The notes under the pieces were generated by a model that was not told the origin of the DNA, did not search any database, and saw only the letters and a list, made by a program, of their open reading frames with translations. This document shows positions 24,085-32,936 of a stretch of DNA of 64,000 bases, piece after piece. Source of the DNA: Phenylobacterium sp. Its GTDB lineage: Bacteria > Pseudomonadota > Alphaproteobacteria > Caulobacterales > Caulobacteraceae. Numbering within the stretch: the first letter of the stretch is position 1; the number at the start of each line of letters is the position of its first letter. The stretch lies in the NCBI RefSeq assembly GCF_013822795.1, contig NZ_PNLB01000001.1, positions 248,001-312,000 on the forward strand. The letters are read 5' to 3'. Position numbers and translations under genes: made by a program.

Positions 24085-27000
24085 GTGGGTGTGCGCGTGC
24101 AGAGTGGTGAAGCGGCCGAAGTTCGGTCGGAAGTTGTGTTCGTCGACACCCGCATCGAGGATTACGAGACCATCGTCGCCGGGGTCGCCCCAGGCGCCGA
24201 GGTGGTGCTGATCGACGCCAGCGGCGACGGCTTTGCGCAGATGGCGCAGGCGCTGGCCGGTCGCACCGACCTCGCGGCGATCCACATCGTCGGGCACGGC
24301 CAGGCCGGCGTCCTGATGCTGGGCTCGGCGACGCTGGGGGCCGGCGACATAGAGGCCTATGCCGGCGAGCTCGGCGCCATCGGCGGCGCGCTGGCGCCGG
24401 ATGGGGACATCCAGCTGTGGGGGTGCGAAGTCGGCGCGGGCCCCGAGGGCGCGGCCTTCATCCAGGCCCTGGCCGACGCCACCGGCGCCGACATCGCCGC
24501 CTCGGACGATCTGACCGGCGCCGGCGGCGACTGGGTGCTGGAGGTACAGACCGGAACGATCGAGACCTCGGCCGCGATCACCCCGGCGGGGCAACAGGCC
24601 TTCGCCGGCACGCTGGCCATCGGCAGCGAGAACTTCGACTCGCTGGGACTGATCACGGACTTGGGCACGACGCTGACCGCAGGCAATTGGCAGTTCACCA
24701 GCGGCAGCGCCGCGGATCACGCCGTAGCGTCCTCACCTGAATTCGCTGTCTGGCTCAACAGTGACGAGGGTGCGAGCGACCGCGCCGTCGTCCTCAACTA
24801 CAACGGCGTTCACATCACGAACTACACGATGAAGTCGGCCGACGGGACCAACTTCGAATTGGAGTCGTTCAAGATTGGGCAGAGTTTCGGTGCGACCCAG
24901 ACTCTGACGATCGCCGCCTATTCCAATGGCGTTCAGGTCGTCGCACCGGAAGCGGTCAACCTAACCGCGTCCGACTCCACGGGGGGCATCAACTACGCGC
25001 TTGGGGGGAACGATGGGAGCGGGGCCTACGGCACGCTGACGTTCAGCAGCGCCTATGCGAACATCGATGAAATCCGCTTCGTCTTCGGCGGCACTTCGGA
25101 CCTGCATATCGATCAAATCGTCGTCGCGCAGGTCGACGTCACGGCGCCCGTCTTCGTTTCCGCGGCGGTCAACGGCGCTACGCTGGTGATGACCTACAAC
25201 GAGGCGAGCCCGCTCGACGCCGTCAATGCGCCCGCTGTCGGCCGCTTCGCGGTTATGGCCGACGGCGCTTCAGTCACCGTCAACTCCGTCGCCGTGAACG
25301 CCGCGGCCAAGACGGTCACACTGACGCTGCAGAGCGCGGTGACCGCGGGCCAGGCGGTGACGGTGGCCTACAGCGACCCGACCGGCGGCGACGACGTCAG
25401 CGCCATTCAGGACCTCAGCGGCAACGACGCCGCCTCGCTCCCCGCCACGAGCGTGACCAACAACACTGTGGACCCGGCGCCCTCGATCAGCGGCAACATC
25501 GCGGTTCCGGCCAATGGCAGCTATGCGGCGGGCCAGACGCTGAGCTTCACCGTCACCTTCGACGAGAACGTGACCGTGACCGGGACCGACAGCGTCCTGG
25601 GCCTGACCGTCGGCAGCACCGCGCGTGACGCGGCGTTCGTCTCCAAGACGGCCAACTCGATCACCTACGCCTACACGGTGCAGGCGGGCGAGACCGACGC
25701 CGACGGCATCGCGGTCGGCGGGATCACGCTGGGCGCGACCACCATCCGCGACGGCGCGGGCAACAACGCCAACCTGACCCTCAGCGGCCACGTGCCGTCG
25801 ACCGTGGGGGTCCTGGTCGACACGACCGCGCCCGAAGTCGCCAGCGTCGGCGTGCCGTCGGGCGGCACCTATGCCGCCGGCCAGGCGCTGAGCTTCACCG
25901 TCAACTTCGACGAGAACGTCACCGTCGCCGGGACCGACAGCACGCTCGCCCTGACGATCGGCGCCACGGCGCGCACCGCCACCTATGCGTCGAAGACGGC
26001 CAACTCGATCACCTACAGCTACACGGTCCAGGCGGGGGATGCGGACGCCGACGGCATCACCGTGGGCGCGCTCTCGAAGGGCGCTTCGACCATCCGCGAC
26101 GCGGCCGGCAACGACGCCGTCGTGACCTTGAACAGCGTGGGCTCGACTTCCGGCGTGCTGGTCGACGCCACCGTGCCGAGCGTCAGCGGCAATATCTCCG
26201 TTCCGACCGGCGGCATGTACATGGCGGGTCAGACGCTGAGCTTCACCGTCACGTTCGACGAGAACGTGACCTTGAGCGGCTCTCCCAGCACGCTCGGCCT
26301 GACCATCGGCGGCGCTGCGCGTAGCGCCGACATCACGGGCACGACGGGCAATTCGATCACCTACAGCTACACGGTGCAGGCAAGCGACAACGACGCCGAC
26401 GGCATCTCCGTCACGGGCATCTCGCTGAACGGCGGGACGATCCGCGACAGCGCCGGCAACAACGCCAACCTGAGCCTCAGCGGCCACGTGCCGTCCACCG
26501 TGGGTGTCCTGGTCGACGGCGGCCCGCCCGCGGTCAGCGGCAATATCGCCGTCCCGGCCAATGGCAGCTACGGCGAAGGCGAGACCCTGACCTTCACCGT
26601 CACCTTCGACGAAAACGTCACGGTCACCGGCAGCGACAGCGTGCTGGGCCTGACCATCGGCAGCACCCCGCGCGAGGCGACCTTCGCCTCCAGCAGCGGC
26701 GCTTCGGTCACCTATACCTATACGGTGCAGCCGGGCGAGACCGACGCCAACGGCATCTCGGTCGGCGCCATCAATCTCAACACGAGCACGATCAAGGACG
26801 CCGCCGGCAACGACGCCAACCTGGCCCTCGGCGGCCACCTGCCGGCGACCAGCGGGATCCTGGTCGACACCTCGGCTCCGGGCGTCGCCAGCGTCAGCGT
26901 GCCGTCGAGCGCCACCTATGTGGCCGGGCAGAACCTCGACTTCACCGTCAACTTCGACGAGAACGTGACTGTCACCGGGACTGACAGCTCGATCGCCCTG

Positions 27001-29304
27001 ACGGTCGGCAGCACGACGCGCAGCGCCGACTTCCATTCCAGCACCGGCTCCACCGTCACCTACCGCTATGTGGTCCAGGCCGGCGAGACGGACGCGAACG
27101 GCGTCACGATCGGCGCCCTGACGCTCGGCGGCAGCACGATCCGCGACGCCGCCGGCAACAACGCCGACACGACGCTGAACAGCGTCGGTTCGACTGTCGG
27201 CGTGCTGGTCGACGCCACCGTTCCGACGGTGAGCGGAAACATCTCCGTTCCGGCCAACGACTCCTACGTCGTGGGCGAGACGCTGAACTTCACCGTCACG
27301 TTCGACGAGGACGTGATCCTGAACGGCGCCCCCAGCACGCTCGGCCTGACCGTCGGCGGCGCGGCTCGTAGCGCATCGATCACCGGCACGACGACCAATT
27401 CGATCACCTACAGCTACACGGTGCAGGCCGGCGACAACGATGGCGACGGCATTGCGGTCAACGGCATCTCGCTGAACGGTGGGACGATCCGCGACGGCGC
27501 CGGCAACAACGCCAACCTCGCCCTTACCGGCCACGTCCCCGCCACGACCGGCGTGCTGGTGGACACCGCCGCGCCGTCCTTCACGAGCGCGACCGTCAAC
27601 GGCGCCACGCTCGTCATGACCTATTCCGACGCCGGTCTGCTGGACGCGGGTCATGCGCCTGCGGCAGGCGCCTTCACCGTCATGGTGGGCGGCGCTCCGG
27701 TTTCGGTGAGCGCGGTCGCGGTCAATGGCGCGGCGCACACCGTCACCCTGACGCTGGCCTCGCCCGTCGCCGCTGGAGCGGCGGTCACGGTCGGGTATGT
27801 CGATCCGACCGCCGGCGACGACGTCAACGCCATCCAGGACGCCGGCGGCAACGATGCGGCGAGCCTCGCCGCCACAAGCGTCACCAATACGACAGCCGCG
27901 CCGCCGACGACGACGCCCACGACGCCGCCGGTCACGACGACGGTGGACGGCGTGCCGGTGCAGACGCAGACCAGCACGGCGTCGGACGGTTCCGTGAGCC
28001 AGATCGTGACCGTCCCGGTCGTCCAGCCCGGGCGCGTGGAGCAAGTCGGGAACAACACGGTCGCCGACATCCCGCTGGTGAAGGACAGCGCCGGCCAGGC
28101 GCTGCTCGCGCTGCAGGTCCCCGTCGGCTACGGCTTGCAGGCGAGCGGCTCGCCTCAGCCGAAGTCGGCCGGCGATGCGCTGACCGACCTGATCCGCGAG
28201 ATCAGGGCGCACACCAACAGCGGCTCGCAGGATCAGGGACAACTGGGCGGCGCCGGGACGGACTTTGTGAACGGCCTCGGCGCCGGCACGCCCCTGCTGG
28301 TGCAGACCATCGTCACGACGGGCGCTGACACGACCCCGGGGGCTCAGCCGCTGACGATCAGCGGCCAGCCGCAGGCGGCGGGCCAGCCGCAGACCGCGCT
28401 GGTCATCGACGGCCGCTCCAACCCGGGCATCCACATCGAACTGCAGAACGTCGAGTTCGCCGCCATCATCGGCAGCGCGACCGTGACCGGCGGAGCGGGC
28501 TCCCAGCACGTCTGGGGCGACGGCGCGGCGCAGACCATCTTCCTGGGGGCGGACGACGACGTCCTGCACGGCGGCGGCGGCAACGACACGGTGGGCTCGG
28601 CCGGCGGCGACGACGAAGTCTACGGCGACGACGGCGACGACGTCGTGTTCGGCGGCGAGGGCGCGGACTTCGTGCACGGCAACGCCGGGAACGACACCGC
28701 CCGGGGCGATGCGGGCGACGACCTTGTCTATGGCGGCAAGGGCGACGACCAGGTTTTCGGCGGGGCAGACAACGACCTGCTGTTCGGCGACCTGGGCCAA
28801 GACACCTTGCAGGGCAACACCGGCCACGACACGCTTGATGGCGGCGCCGACAACGACCTGATGTTTGGCGGTCAGAACAACGACCTTCTGCTCGGCGGCG
28901 AGGGCGATGATCGTCTCAACGGCGATCTTGGGGACGACACCCTGCAGGGCAATGCCGGCCGCGATACGCTCGAAGGCGGCGCTGGAGCCGATTTCCTTTA
29001 CGGTGGGCAGGATAATGACGTTCTGTCCGGTGGGGAGGGCGCTGACACCCTGTTCGGCGACCGCGGCGACGATACGCTGATCGGCGGCGCCGGCGCCGAC
29101 CTCTTCGTGACCGCCGGCGGCAGGGGCGAGGACCAGGTCCTCGACTTCGCCGCGGGCGATCGTGTCGGCCTGCTGGCCGGGACCACCTACAGCGCAGCAC
29201 AGGTGGGGGCGGACACCGTGATCACGCTGTCCGGCGGCGGGCACATGACCCTGGTCAATGTCCAGCTGTCGGGCTTGGGCGAGGGGTGGATCACGACGAT
29301 CTGA
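24085..29304 (+). CDS. Giant RTX adhesin-like protein: DUF4347, SwmB, six Ig-like repeats, SwmB, Ca-binding repeats
   Basis: About 1739 residues; the start is uncertain. The only in-frame ATG (23977) touches the rcnR operator, so a GTG start at 24085 (or 24091/24097) is preferred. Domains: DUF4347 at about residues 15-160 (EVVFVDTRIEDYETIVAGV, HIVGHGQAG, IQLWGCEVGAGPEG); a unique beta-rich region to about 350; SwmB-like domain one (APVFVSAAVNGATLVMTYNE); six Ig-like repeats of about 116 residues; SwmB-like domain two (APSFTSATVNGATLVMTYSD); a linker; then 20 calcium-binding RTX nonapeptides and a type I secretion C-terminus (DQVLDFAAGDRVGL, HMTLVNVQLSGL). It is expected to be exported by a type I system to the surface, where it may act in adhesion or motility. 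No type I exporter genes are in the window. Confidence 0.88.
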   Translation: MGVRVQSGEAAEVRSEVVFVDTRIEDYETIVAGVAPGAEVVLIDASGDGFAQMAQALAGRTDLAAIHIVGHGQAGVLMLGSATLGAGDIEAYAGELGAIGGALAPDGDIQLWGCEVGAGPEGAAFIQALADATGADIAASDDLTGAGGDWVLEVQTGTIETSAAITPAGQQAFAGTLAIGSENFDSLGLITDLGTTLTAGNWQFTSGSAADHAVASSPEFAVWLNSDEGASDRAVVLNYNGVHITNYTMKSADGTNFELESFKIGQSFGATQTLTIAAYSNGVQVVAPEAVNLTASDSTGGINYALGGNDGSGAYGTLTFSSAYANIDEIRFVFGGTSDLHIDQIVVAQVDVTAPVFVSAAVNGATLVMTYNEASPLDAVNAPAVGRFAVMADGASVTVNSVAVNAAAKTVTLTLQSAVTAGQAVTVAYSDPTGGDDVSAIQDLSGNDAASLPATSVTNNTVDPAPSISGNIAVPANGSYAAGQTLSFTVTFDENVTVTGTDSVLGLTVGSTARDAAFVSKTANSITYAYTVQAGETDADGIAVGGITLGATTIRDGAGNNANLTLSGHVPSTVGVLVDTTAPEVASVGVPSGGTYAAGQALSFTVNFDENVTVAGTDSTLALTIGATARTATYASKTANSITYSYTVQAGDADADGITVGALSKGASTIRDAAGNDAVVTLNSVGSTSGVLVDATVPSVSGNISVPTGGMYMAGQTLSFTVTFDENVTLSGSPSTLGLTIGGAARSADITGTTGNSITYSYTVQASDNDADGISVTGISLNGGTIRDSAGNNANLSLSGHVPSTVGVLVDGGPPAVSGNIAVPANGSYGEGETLTFTVTFDENVTVTGSDSVLGLTIGSTPREATFASSSGASVTYTYTVQPGETDANGISVGAINLNTSTIKDAAGNDANLALGGHLPATSGILVDTSAPGVASVSVPSSATYVAGQNLDFTVNFDENVTVTGTDSSIALTVGSTTRSADFHSSTGSTVTYRYVVQAGETDANGVTIGALTLGGSTIRDAAGNNADTTLNSVGSTVGVLVDATVPTVSGNISVPANDSYVVGETLNFTVTFDEDVILNGAPSTLGLTVGGAARSASITGTTTNSITYSYTVQAGDNDGDGIAVNGISLNGGTIRDGAGNNANLALTGHVPATTGVLVDTAAPSFTSATVNGATLVMTYSDAGLLDAGHAPAAGAFTVMVGGAPVSVSAVAVNGAAHTVTLTLASPVAAGAAVTVGYVDPTAGDDVNAIQDAGGNDAASLAATSVTNTTAAPPTTTPTTPPVTTTVDGVPVQTQTSTASDGSVSQIVTVPVVQPGRVEQVGNNTVADIPLVKDSAGQALLALQVPVGYGLQASGSPQPKSAGDALTDLIREIRAHTNSGSQDQGQLGGAGTDFVNGLGAGTPLLVQTIVTTGADTTPGAQPLTISGQPQAAGQPQTALVIDGRSNPGIHIELQNVEFAAIIGSATVTGGAGSQHVWGDGAAQTIFLGADDDVLHGGGGNDTVGSAGGDDEVYGDDGDDVVFGGEGADFVHGNAGNDTARGDAGDDLVYGGKGDDQVFGGADNDLLFGDLGQDTLQGNTGHDTLDGGADNDLMFGGQNNDLLLGGEGDDRLNGDLGDDTLQGNAGRDTLEGGAGADFLYGGQDNDVLSGGEGADTLFGDRGDDTLIGGAGADLFVTAGGRGEDQVLDFAAGDRVGLLAGTTYSAAQVGADTVITLSGGGHMTLVNVQLSGLGEGWITTI
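25489..27582 (+). repeat. Tandem duplication of a three-domain Ig-like unit (2 x 1047 bases)
   Basis: Six Ig-like repeats are arranged A-B-C-A-B-C. Copy one runs 25489-26535 and copy two 26536-27582, exactly 349 codons each. A units begin SGNIAVPANGSY, B units begin VASV-VPS and end LNSVGST-GVLVDATVP, C units begin SGNISVP and carry ITGTT-NSITYSYTVQA with SLNGGTIRD. Corresponding units of the two copies resemble each other more than neighbouring units do, so a whole triplet was duplicated. Confidence 0.9.
28570..29109 (+). repeat. Twenty contiguous RTX nonapeptide repeats
   Basis: Sixty dozen-base-scale repetition resolves into 20 consecutive 27-base units encoding GGxGxDxLx-type calcium-binding nonapeptides, from GGGGNDTVG to GGAGADLFV. 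A higher-order period of five units (45 residues) is visible: GDLGQDTLQ-GNTGHDTLD... is repeated as GDLGDDTLQ-GNAGRDTLE.... Confidence 0.92.
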
Positions 29305-29375
29305 GGCTAGCCGTCCGGAGCGGGCTCGAGGGCGCTGACATTGCCAAGCTTGGCCGGCGCGCCCATGGTCAGGGC

Positions 29376-29792
29376 ATGGGAGACGGGCCTGAGCTGGACG
29401 CGGAGACCACGCAGCCTGCGCTGCGCGCCGAGTTGTTCGTTGGCGATGTCGGGCGATCGGTCGCCTTCTATCGGGACGTGCTCGGCTTCGACGTTCTGCG
29501 CGAGGCGCCTGGCGGCTATGTCTCCATCGGCCGGCGAGGAGCCGTCCTGGGCCTGAGTGCGGCGTCTCAGCTTCCAGCCGACCATCCGGTTCGCCCGGAG
29601 CCTGGCCACAGGGTCGGGCTCGGCGTTGAACTGGTCATTGAGGTCGAAGACGTCGCGGCCAGCCACGCCCGCGCCGTCGCCAGCCGGCAGCCGGGGATCT
29701 CGGGACTGGTCGAGCAGCCTTGGGGGCTGACCGACTTCCGCGTCCTGGATCCCGATGGGTTCTATGTGCGGGTCACGGGGCGATCAGCCTAG
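29376..29792 (+). CDS. VOC-superfamily (glyoxalase/bleomycin-resistance-like) protein
   Basis: 138-residue single-domain vicinal-oxygen-chelate fold protein. The start at 29376 (MGDGPELDAETTQPALRAEL) follows GGTCAGGG. Motifs: AELFVGDVGRSVAFYRDVLG near the N-terminus and WGLTDFRVLDPDGFYVRV at the C-terminus, where the Asp/Glu-rich strand supplies metal or substrate contacts. Small VOC proteins of this type may be dioxygenase-like, isomerases or drug-binding proteins; nothing here narrows it. It begins 71 bases after the RTX gene and is probably independent of it. Confidence 0.85.
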   Translation: MGDGPELDAETTQPALRAELFVGDVGRSVAFYRDVLGFDVLREAPGGYVSIGRRGAVLGLSAASQLPADHPVRPEPGHRVGLGVELVIEVEDVAASHARAVASRQPGISGLVEQPWGLTDFRVLDPDGFYVRVTGRSA

Positions 29793-29885
29793 CGATCGCG
29801 CCAGCATCCGACTTTTGGCGTTTTCTTGAAGGCTGGAACGTCGGCTCTGCGCACGGAAGGCCCGCAATCGACCCATGGCGGACGT

Positions 29886-30233
29886 TCAGTGTCGCCAATG
29901 GATGGGCGCTGATAGACGAGCTTGCGCAGCCGCCTTGGCCTCACCGATGGTCAGGTAGCCGGCGGAGTCGATAGAAGTGAAGCTCGCATAGTAGAGAACC
30001 CCTAGCGGCCCCAGTGGACTGGGCTCCTCGCCCGGCGCCAGTTGGTCGTCTGCTTTCCCAAGCTCGTACCAATAGTCGAACGGGAGCGAGATGATCGCCA
30101 CCGGCTTCTCGGCCGCGCCATCGTACAGCCAAGTGCCTTCGGCCACTTTCACCGCGTGATCTTCCCAACTCATCTGAGCAAGTTCGAAGTCCATGCCTGT
30201 GATGGCAAGGGTCCACCCTTCGCTGACATTCAC
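29886..30233 (-). CDS. Hypothetical protein
   Basis: 115-residue soluble protein, not recognised. The sequence has ordinary composition with an N-terminus MNVSEGWTLAITGMDFELAQ, a middle WLYDGAAEKPVAIISLPFDYWYEL, and a helical C-terminus SAGYLTIGEAKAAAQARL. No signal peptide or membrane segment. It is flanked by intergenic stretches of about 100 bases on both sides and is convergent with the VOC gene. Confidence 0.55.
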   Translation of the reverse strand: MNVSEGWTLAITGMDFELAQMSWEDHAVKVAEGTWLYDGAAEKPVAIISLPFDYWYELGKADDQLAPGEEPSPLGPLGVLYYASFTSIDSAGYLTIGEAKAAAQARLSAPIHWRH

Positions 30234-30336
30234 GCGGACCGCATTCGGTCGATCCTGTACTGTCGACCCGACCCGTTAAGCACCGTCGCGGAAGCGTTGC
30301 CGGTCGCGGCGCCGCTCAGCAGAAAGGCCCTCGGCC

Positions 30337-30708
30337 ATGGCCCGCACACCGCCCACCACAAAGCCCACCACGGATGAGCCTGCCCGGGTCGAGGGCATTT
30401 TCCGCTCGGGCTCGATGACCGCGATCGGGGTGGTGCTCGGCTTCTCGCTGGCCTTTCTGGTTCGCTGGAGCGGACTGCCTGGGCGTTGGGAGACTTCCGA
30501 TCTGTTCGCCGTGACGGCCATCACCCTTGGCGTCGCCCTGCAGATCAAGGCGCTGGTCGATCTGCTGGCGGTGAAGTCGGTGTTCGTCGTCAACTACGAA
30601 AGGGCGGTGCGCATCTTCGTGGTCGGCCTGGTGTCGGTCGCCGTCGGTGTCATAGCGGCCATCTTCGGCCATATCGCCGGCTACGGCGGACTCGTTCTGC
30701 ACGGCTGA
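30337..30708 (+). CDS. Small membrane protein of unknown function
   Basis: 123-residue protein with three predicted membrane segments: MTAIGVVLGFSLAFLVRW, LFAVTAITLGVALQIKALVDL, and IFVVGLVSVAVGVIAAIFGH. The N-terminal 25 residues are Thr/Pro-rich and cytoplasmic or periplasmic. The family is not recognised. Start at 30337 is the first ATG of the frame. It is divergent from the preceding hypothetical gene. Confidence 0.7.
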   Translation: MARTPPTTKPTTDEPARVEGIFRSGSMTAIGVVLGFSLAFLVRWSGLPGRWETSDLFAVTAITLGVALQIKALVDLLAVKSVFVVNYERAVRIFVVGLVSVAVGVIAAIFGHIAGYGGLVLHG

Positions 30709-30860
30709 CGCCGGCTACGTCCGATTTCGACCCTAAGCGGACGTTCGCTTTGGTCCGCTCTCAGGTGGATCGCCGCCCGTGCTCAGGTATCGGCGCGCAT
30801 GACTTTGCAATTGCCGAAGGGTGTAACGCGGGCAGGGAACAACATCCGCTGAGGACCTCC

Positions 30861-31442
30861 ATGCGTGCTTTTCTGCTTGCGCTCGCCACCATCGGCAGCT
30901 TGGCCGCTGCAGCGCCGTCTCTCGCCCAGACCTTGAAGGTGAACCAAGATATCAGCATCGACGTCACCGGATTTAGCGGCGATCCGAAGATCCTGTCCGA
31001 CATGGTGACCAAGATCGAGTCCCTGAACGGAGGTCGAGTGGCTGCGGTAACTTTTGACAACGTCGGCGGCGCGCCGGGCTACTCGGCCATCGTGTTGAAT
31101 GGAGCGGACGTCAGGTTTTGGCGGCTCGACAGTCCGACCAGTGACGCAGTTGAGATTATCGGTGCGTCCGTTCCGTCGTGGATGTTGAACTGGAAGGCCC
31201 AACGGCGCGCGACCGCCGTCAAGGACGCCAAGGTTTCGCTAGCCGACGCGATCCGCACGGCACAAGCGGCACGGAAGGGCGCACCGGCGGTCGTGGCCGG
31301 CATTGCGAGAAGCGCCTCCAACCCGACCTCGGAGGTCCACGCCTACATGGTCGGAATCCTCAAAGACGGCCGGCTGGAGCGCGTCGCCGTGGACTCGCAA
31401 TCGGGAAGGCCGATCGAGAATCCCGAGGCCCTGGAATGGTGA
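30861..31442 (+). CDS. Exported protein of unknown function (possibly PepSY-like)
   Basis: 193-residue secreted protein. The ATG at 30861 follows GAGGACC and opens signal peptide MRAFLLALATIGSLAAAAPS (cut near LAQ-TL). The C-terminal part, with VSLADAIRTAQAARKGAPAV, HAYMVGILKDGRLERVAVDS and SGRPIENPEALEW, resembles PepSY-like domains (an alpha-beta repeat ending in a substrate-mimic strand), but the match is by eye only. Frame upstream of 30861 overlaps the membrane-protein gene in another frame and is not coding. Confidence 0.7.
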   Translation: MRAFLLALATIGSLAAAAPSLAQTLKVNQDISIDVTGFSGDPKILSDMVTKIESLNGGRVAAVTFDNVGGAPGYSAIVLNGADVRFWRLDSPTSDAVEIIGASVPSWMLNWKAQRRATAVKDAKVSLADAIRTAQAARKGAPAVVAGIARSASNPTSEVHAYMVGILKDGRLERVAVDSQSGRPIENPEALEW

Positions 31443-31543
31443 CGGCTTCCTTCCACCCGTTGCGGACGTGCTGGCGGCAGAGCCGCCTATAGCTCCAGGA
31501 GGTAGGTCCGCGACCGCGATCGATCCGGACCTGCAGCCGGGGA

Positions 31544-32815
31544 TCACGGGCGCGGCGCCAGGACCTTGGACCACCAGTAGGACCGGTCGAGCGGATGGAA
31601 CGTGCTGGAATAGGCCGAGATCGCCGCGGTGTTGAAGTGAGCCGTGGAGATCCGCGCCCGGCGGAGGCCCAGACCGCGCATGCGCCGCAAGCCTTCCGCC
31701 AACAGGGCCCGAGCCAGCCTGCGCCCGCGAAAGTCGGGATGTGTTCCCATCGGCTCAAATATCCCGACACCCGAGCGTTCATCCGCCCAACAGATGCAGT
31801 TCGCGGCCAGAGCGCCGTCGGGCGCCAACGCTATGAGGTCGAGATCGGGCCGATAGATGGGCGATGTGCGCAGGCTCTCATAGGCGGTGGCCGAGAAGGT
31901 GGAGCGAGCGTTCGCGATGCCGATGTGGTCGAGCGCGCTCCAAGCGTCCCGATGAGAGGCGGCCCGCTGCTCGGGATCGACGCCTGAGCTGTCGCGCACC
32001 ATGAAGCCGGGAGGGAGCTCGACGTCTGGGCCGGCCTGGGCGAGGTCGAGTTCAAAGTGGACGCTCTCCGGCCCGCCGCGCTCAAAGCCCAACCGCGACA
32101 AGCCGGCGATCCGCACCGGGTCGCCCTGGAACGCCCGGACCGAAAGCGTCGTGGTCTGGCCTGCGCCTCGGCTTCGCAGGAGCGAGTCCTCCGCCCACGC
32201 GATAATGTCCGGCAGCCAGAGTTCGCCGGTGGGCGTGGCCTCAAGCCAAAGCTGCCCGGGGCCGACGAACCAGGCGATCGCTTCAACAGCGCCTTGCCGA
32301 TCCCAAAGCCTGATCGGACGCCGCGCGTCATACTGGTCGCGAAGCGCCCAGGCGACGTCGCCGGGATGCCAGGTGGAAGCTAGAGAAGATCGCTCGGCTA
32401 GCGACCGGCTGGCGAACTGCAGCAGGGCTTCCAGATCGCTTGCGCCGAGGTATGGCCGGCTGGTGGGCGCGACTGAGCGCAGAGGCCGCCCGACGCCGTT
32501 CGCTTCGAGATGAGCGCGCAAGACGGTCGCCGTCTCGACGATCTGACGCCAGCCATCGTCACCCAGGGCCGCCGCGCCGAATTTCTGAAGTTGCTCTCCT
32601 AGCCGATCGAGCAGCGGCTCTTCATTCGGGAACAGCCAGCTCCCCGCGCCTTGGCGCGGGTCATCGTGGATTTCCATATCGACGAGCAGGACATGGCGGG
32701 CCACCGCGAGGCGGCCTTCGGTGAGCCGATGATGGGTGAGCACCAGCAAGGCGAGATAGAGCCAGCGACGGTCGGGTTCGAGCCAAGCAAGCGGATTTAC
32801 GGGTAGCTTCGCCAT
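31544..32815 (-). CDS. GNAT-family N-acetyltransferase, double-domain type
   Basis: 423-residue protein. The ATG at 32815 (MAKLPVNPLAWLEPD) is preferred to one 36 bases upstream. The C-terminal GNAT domain (about residues 270-423) has the acetyl-CoA loop MGTHPDFRGRRLARALLAEG and the closing strand region RISTAHFNTAAISAYSSTFH. A degenerate first GNAT-like region lies at about residues 150-260 and ends SRLGFERGGPE, giving a mycothiol-synthase-like tandem arrangement. The N-terminal 100 residues contain a long helical part of unknown role. Acceptor substrate unknown. Same strand as the LuxR/hydrolase gene, 121 bases downstream of it. Confidence 0.82.
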   Translation of the reverse strand: MAKLPVNPLAWLEPDRRWLYLALLVLTHHRLTEGRLAVARHVLLVDMEIHDDPRQGAGSWLFPNEEPLLDRLGEQLQKFGAAALGDDGWRQIVETATVLRAHLEANGVGRPLRSVAPTSRPYLGASDLEALLQFASRSLAERSSLASTWHPGDVAWALRDQYDARRPIRLWDRQGAVEAIAWFVGPGQLWLEATPTGELWLPDIIAWAEDSLLRSRGAGQTTTLSVRAFQGDPVRIAGLSRLGFERGGPESVHFELDLAQAGPDVELPPGFMVRDSSGVDPEQRAASHRDAWSALDHIGIANARSTFSATAYESLRTSPIYRPDLDLIALAPDGALAANCICWADERSGVGIFEPMGTHPDFRGRRLARALLAEGLRRMRGLGLRRARISTAHFNTAAISAYSSTFHPLDRSYWWSKVLAPRP

Positions 32816-32936
32816 CGGGCCAAGCTGCCCTGCGAACGGCGTGGAATCCACCCGTGGCTGACGGGGCGCGGCTCGGTCGGCGTAGCTACGCTCAACTCCA
32901 TCGGCGTCCGCTTCCCCGGCCGTGGGCTCACCTTGC

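Noticed and set aside
25270..29244. Open frame of 1324 codons opposite the RTX gene
   Set aside because: Antisense of a repetitive GC-rich gene; its apparent repeats mirror the Ig-like repeats and no start signal or domain is visible.
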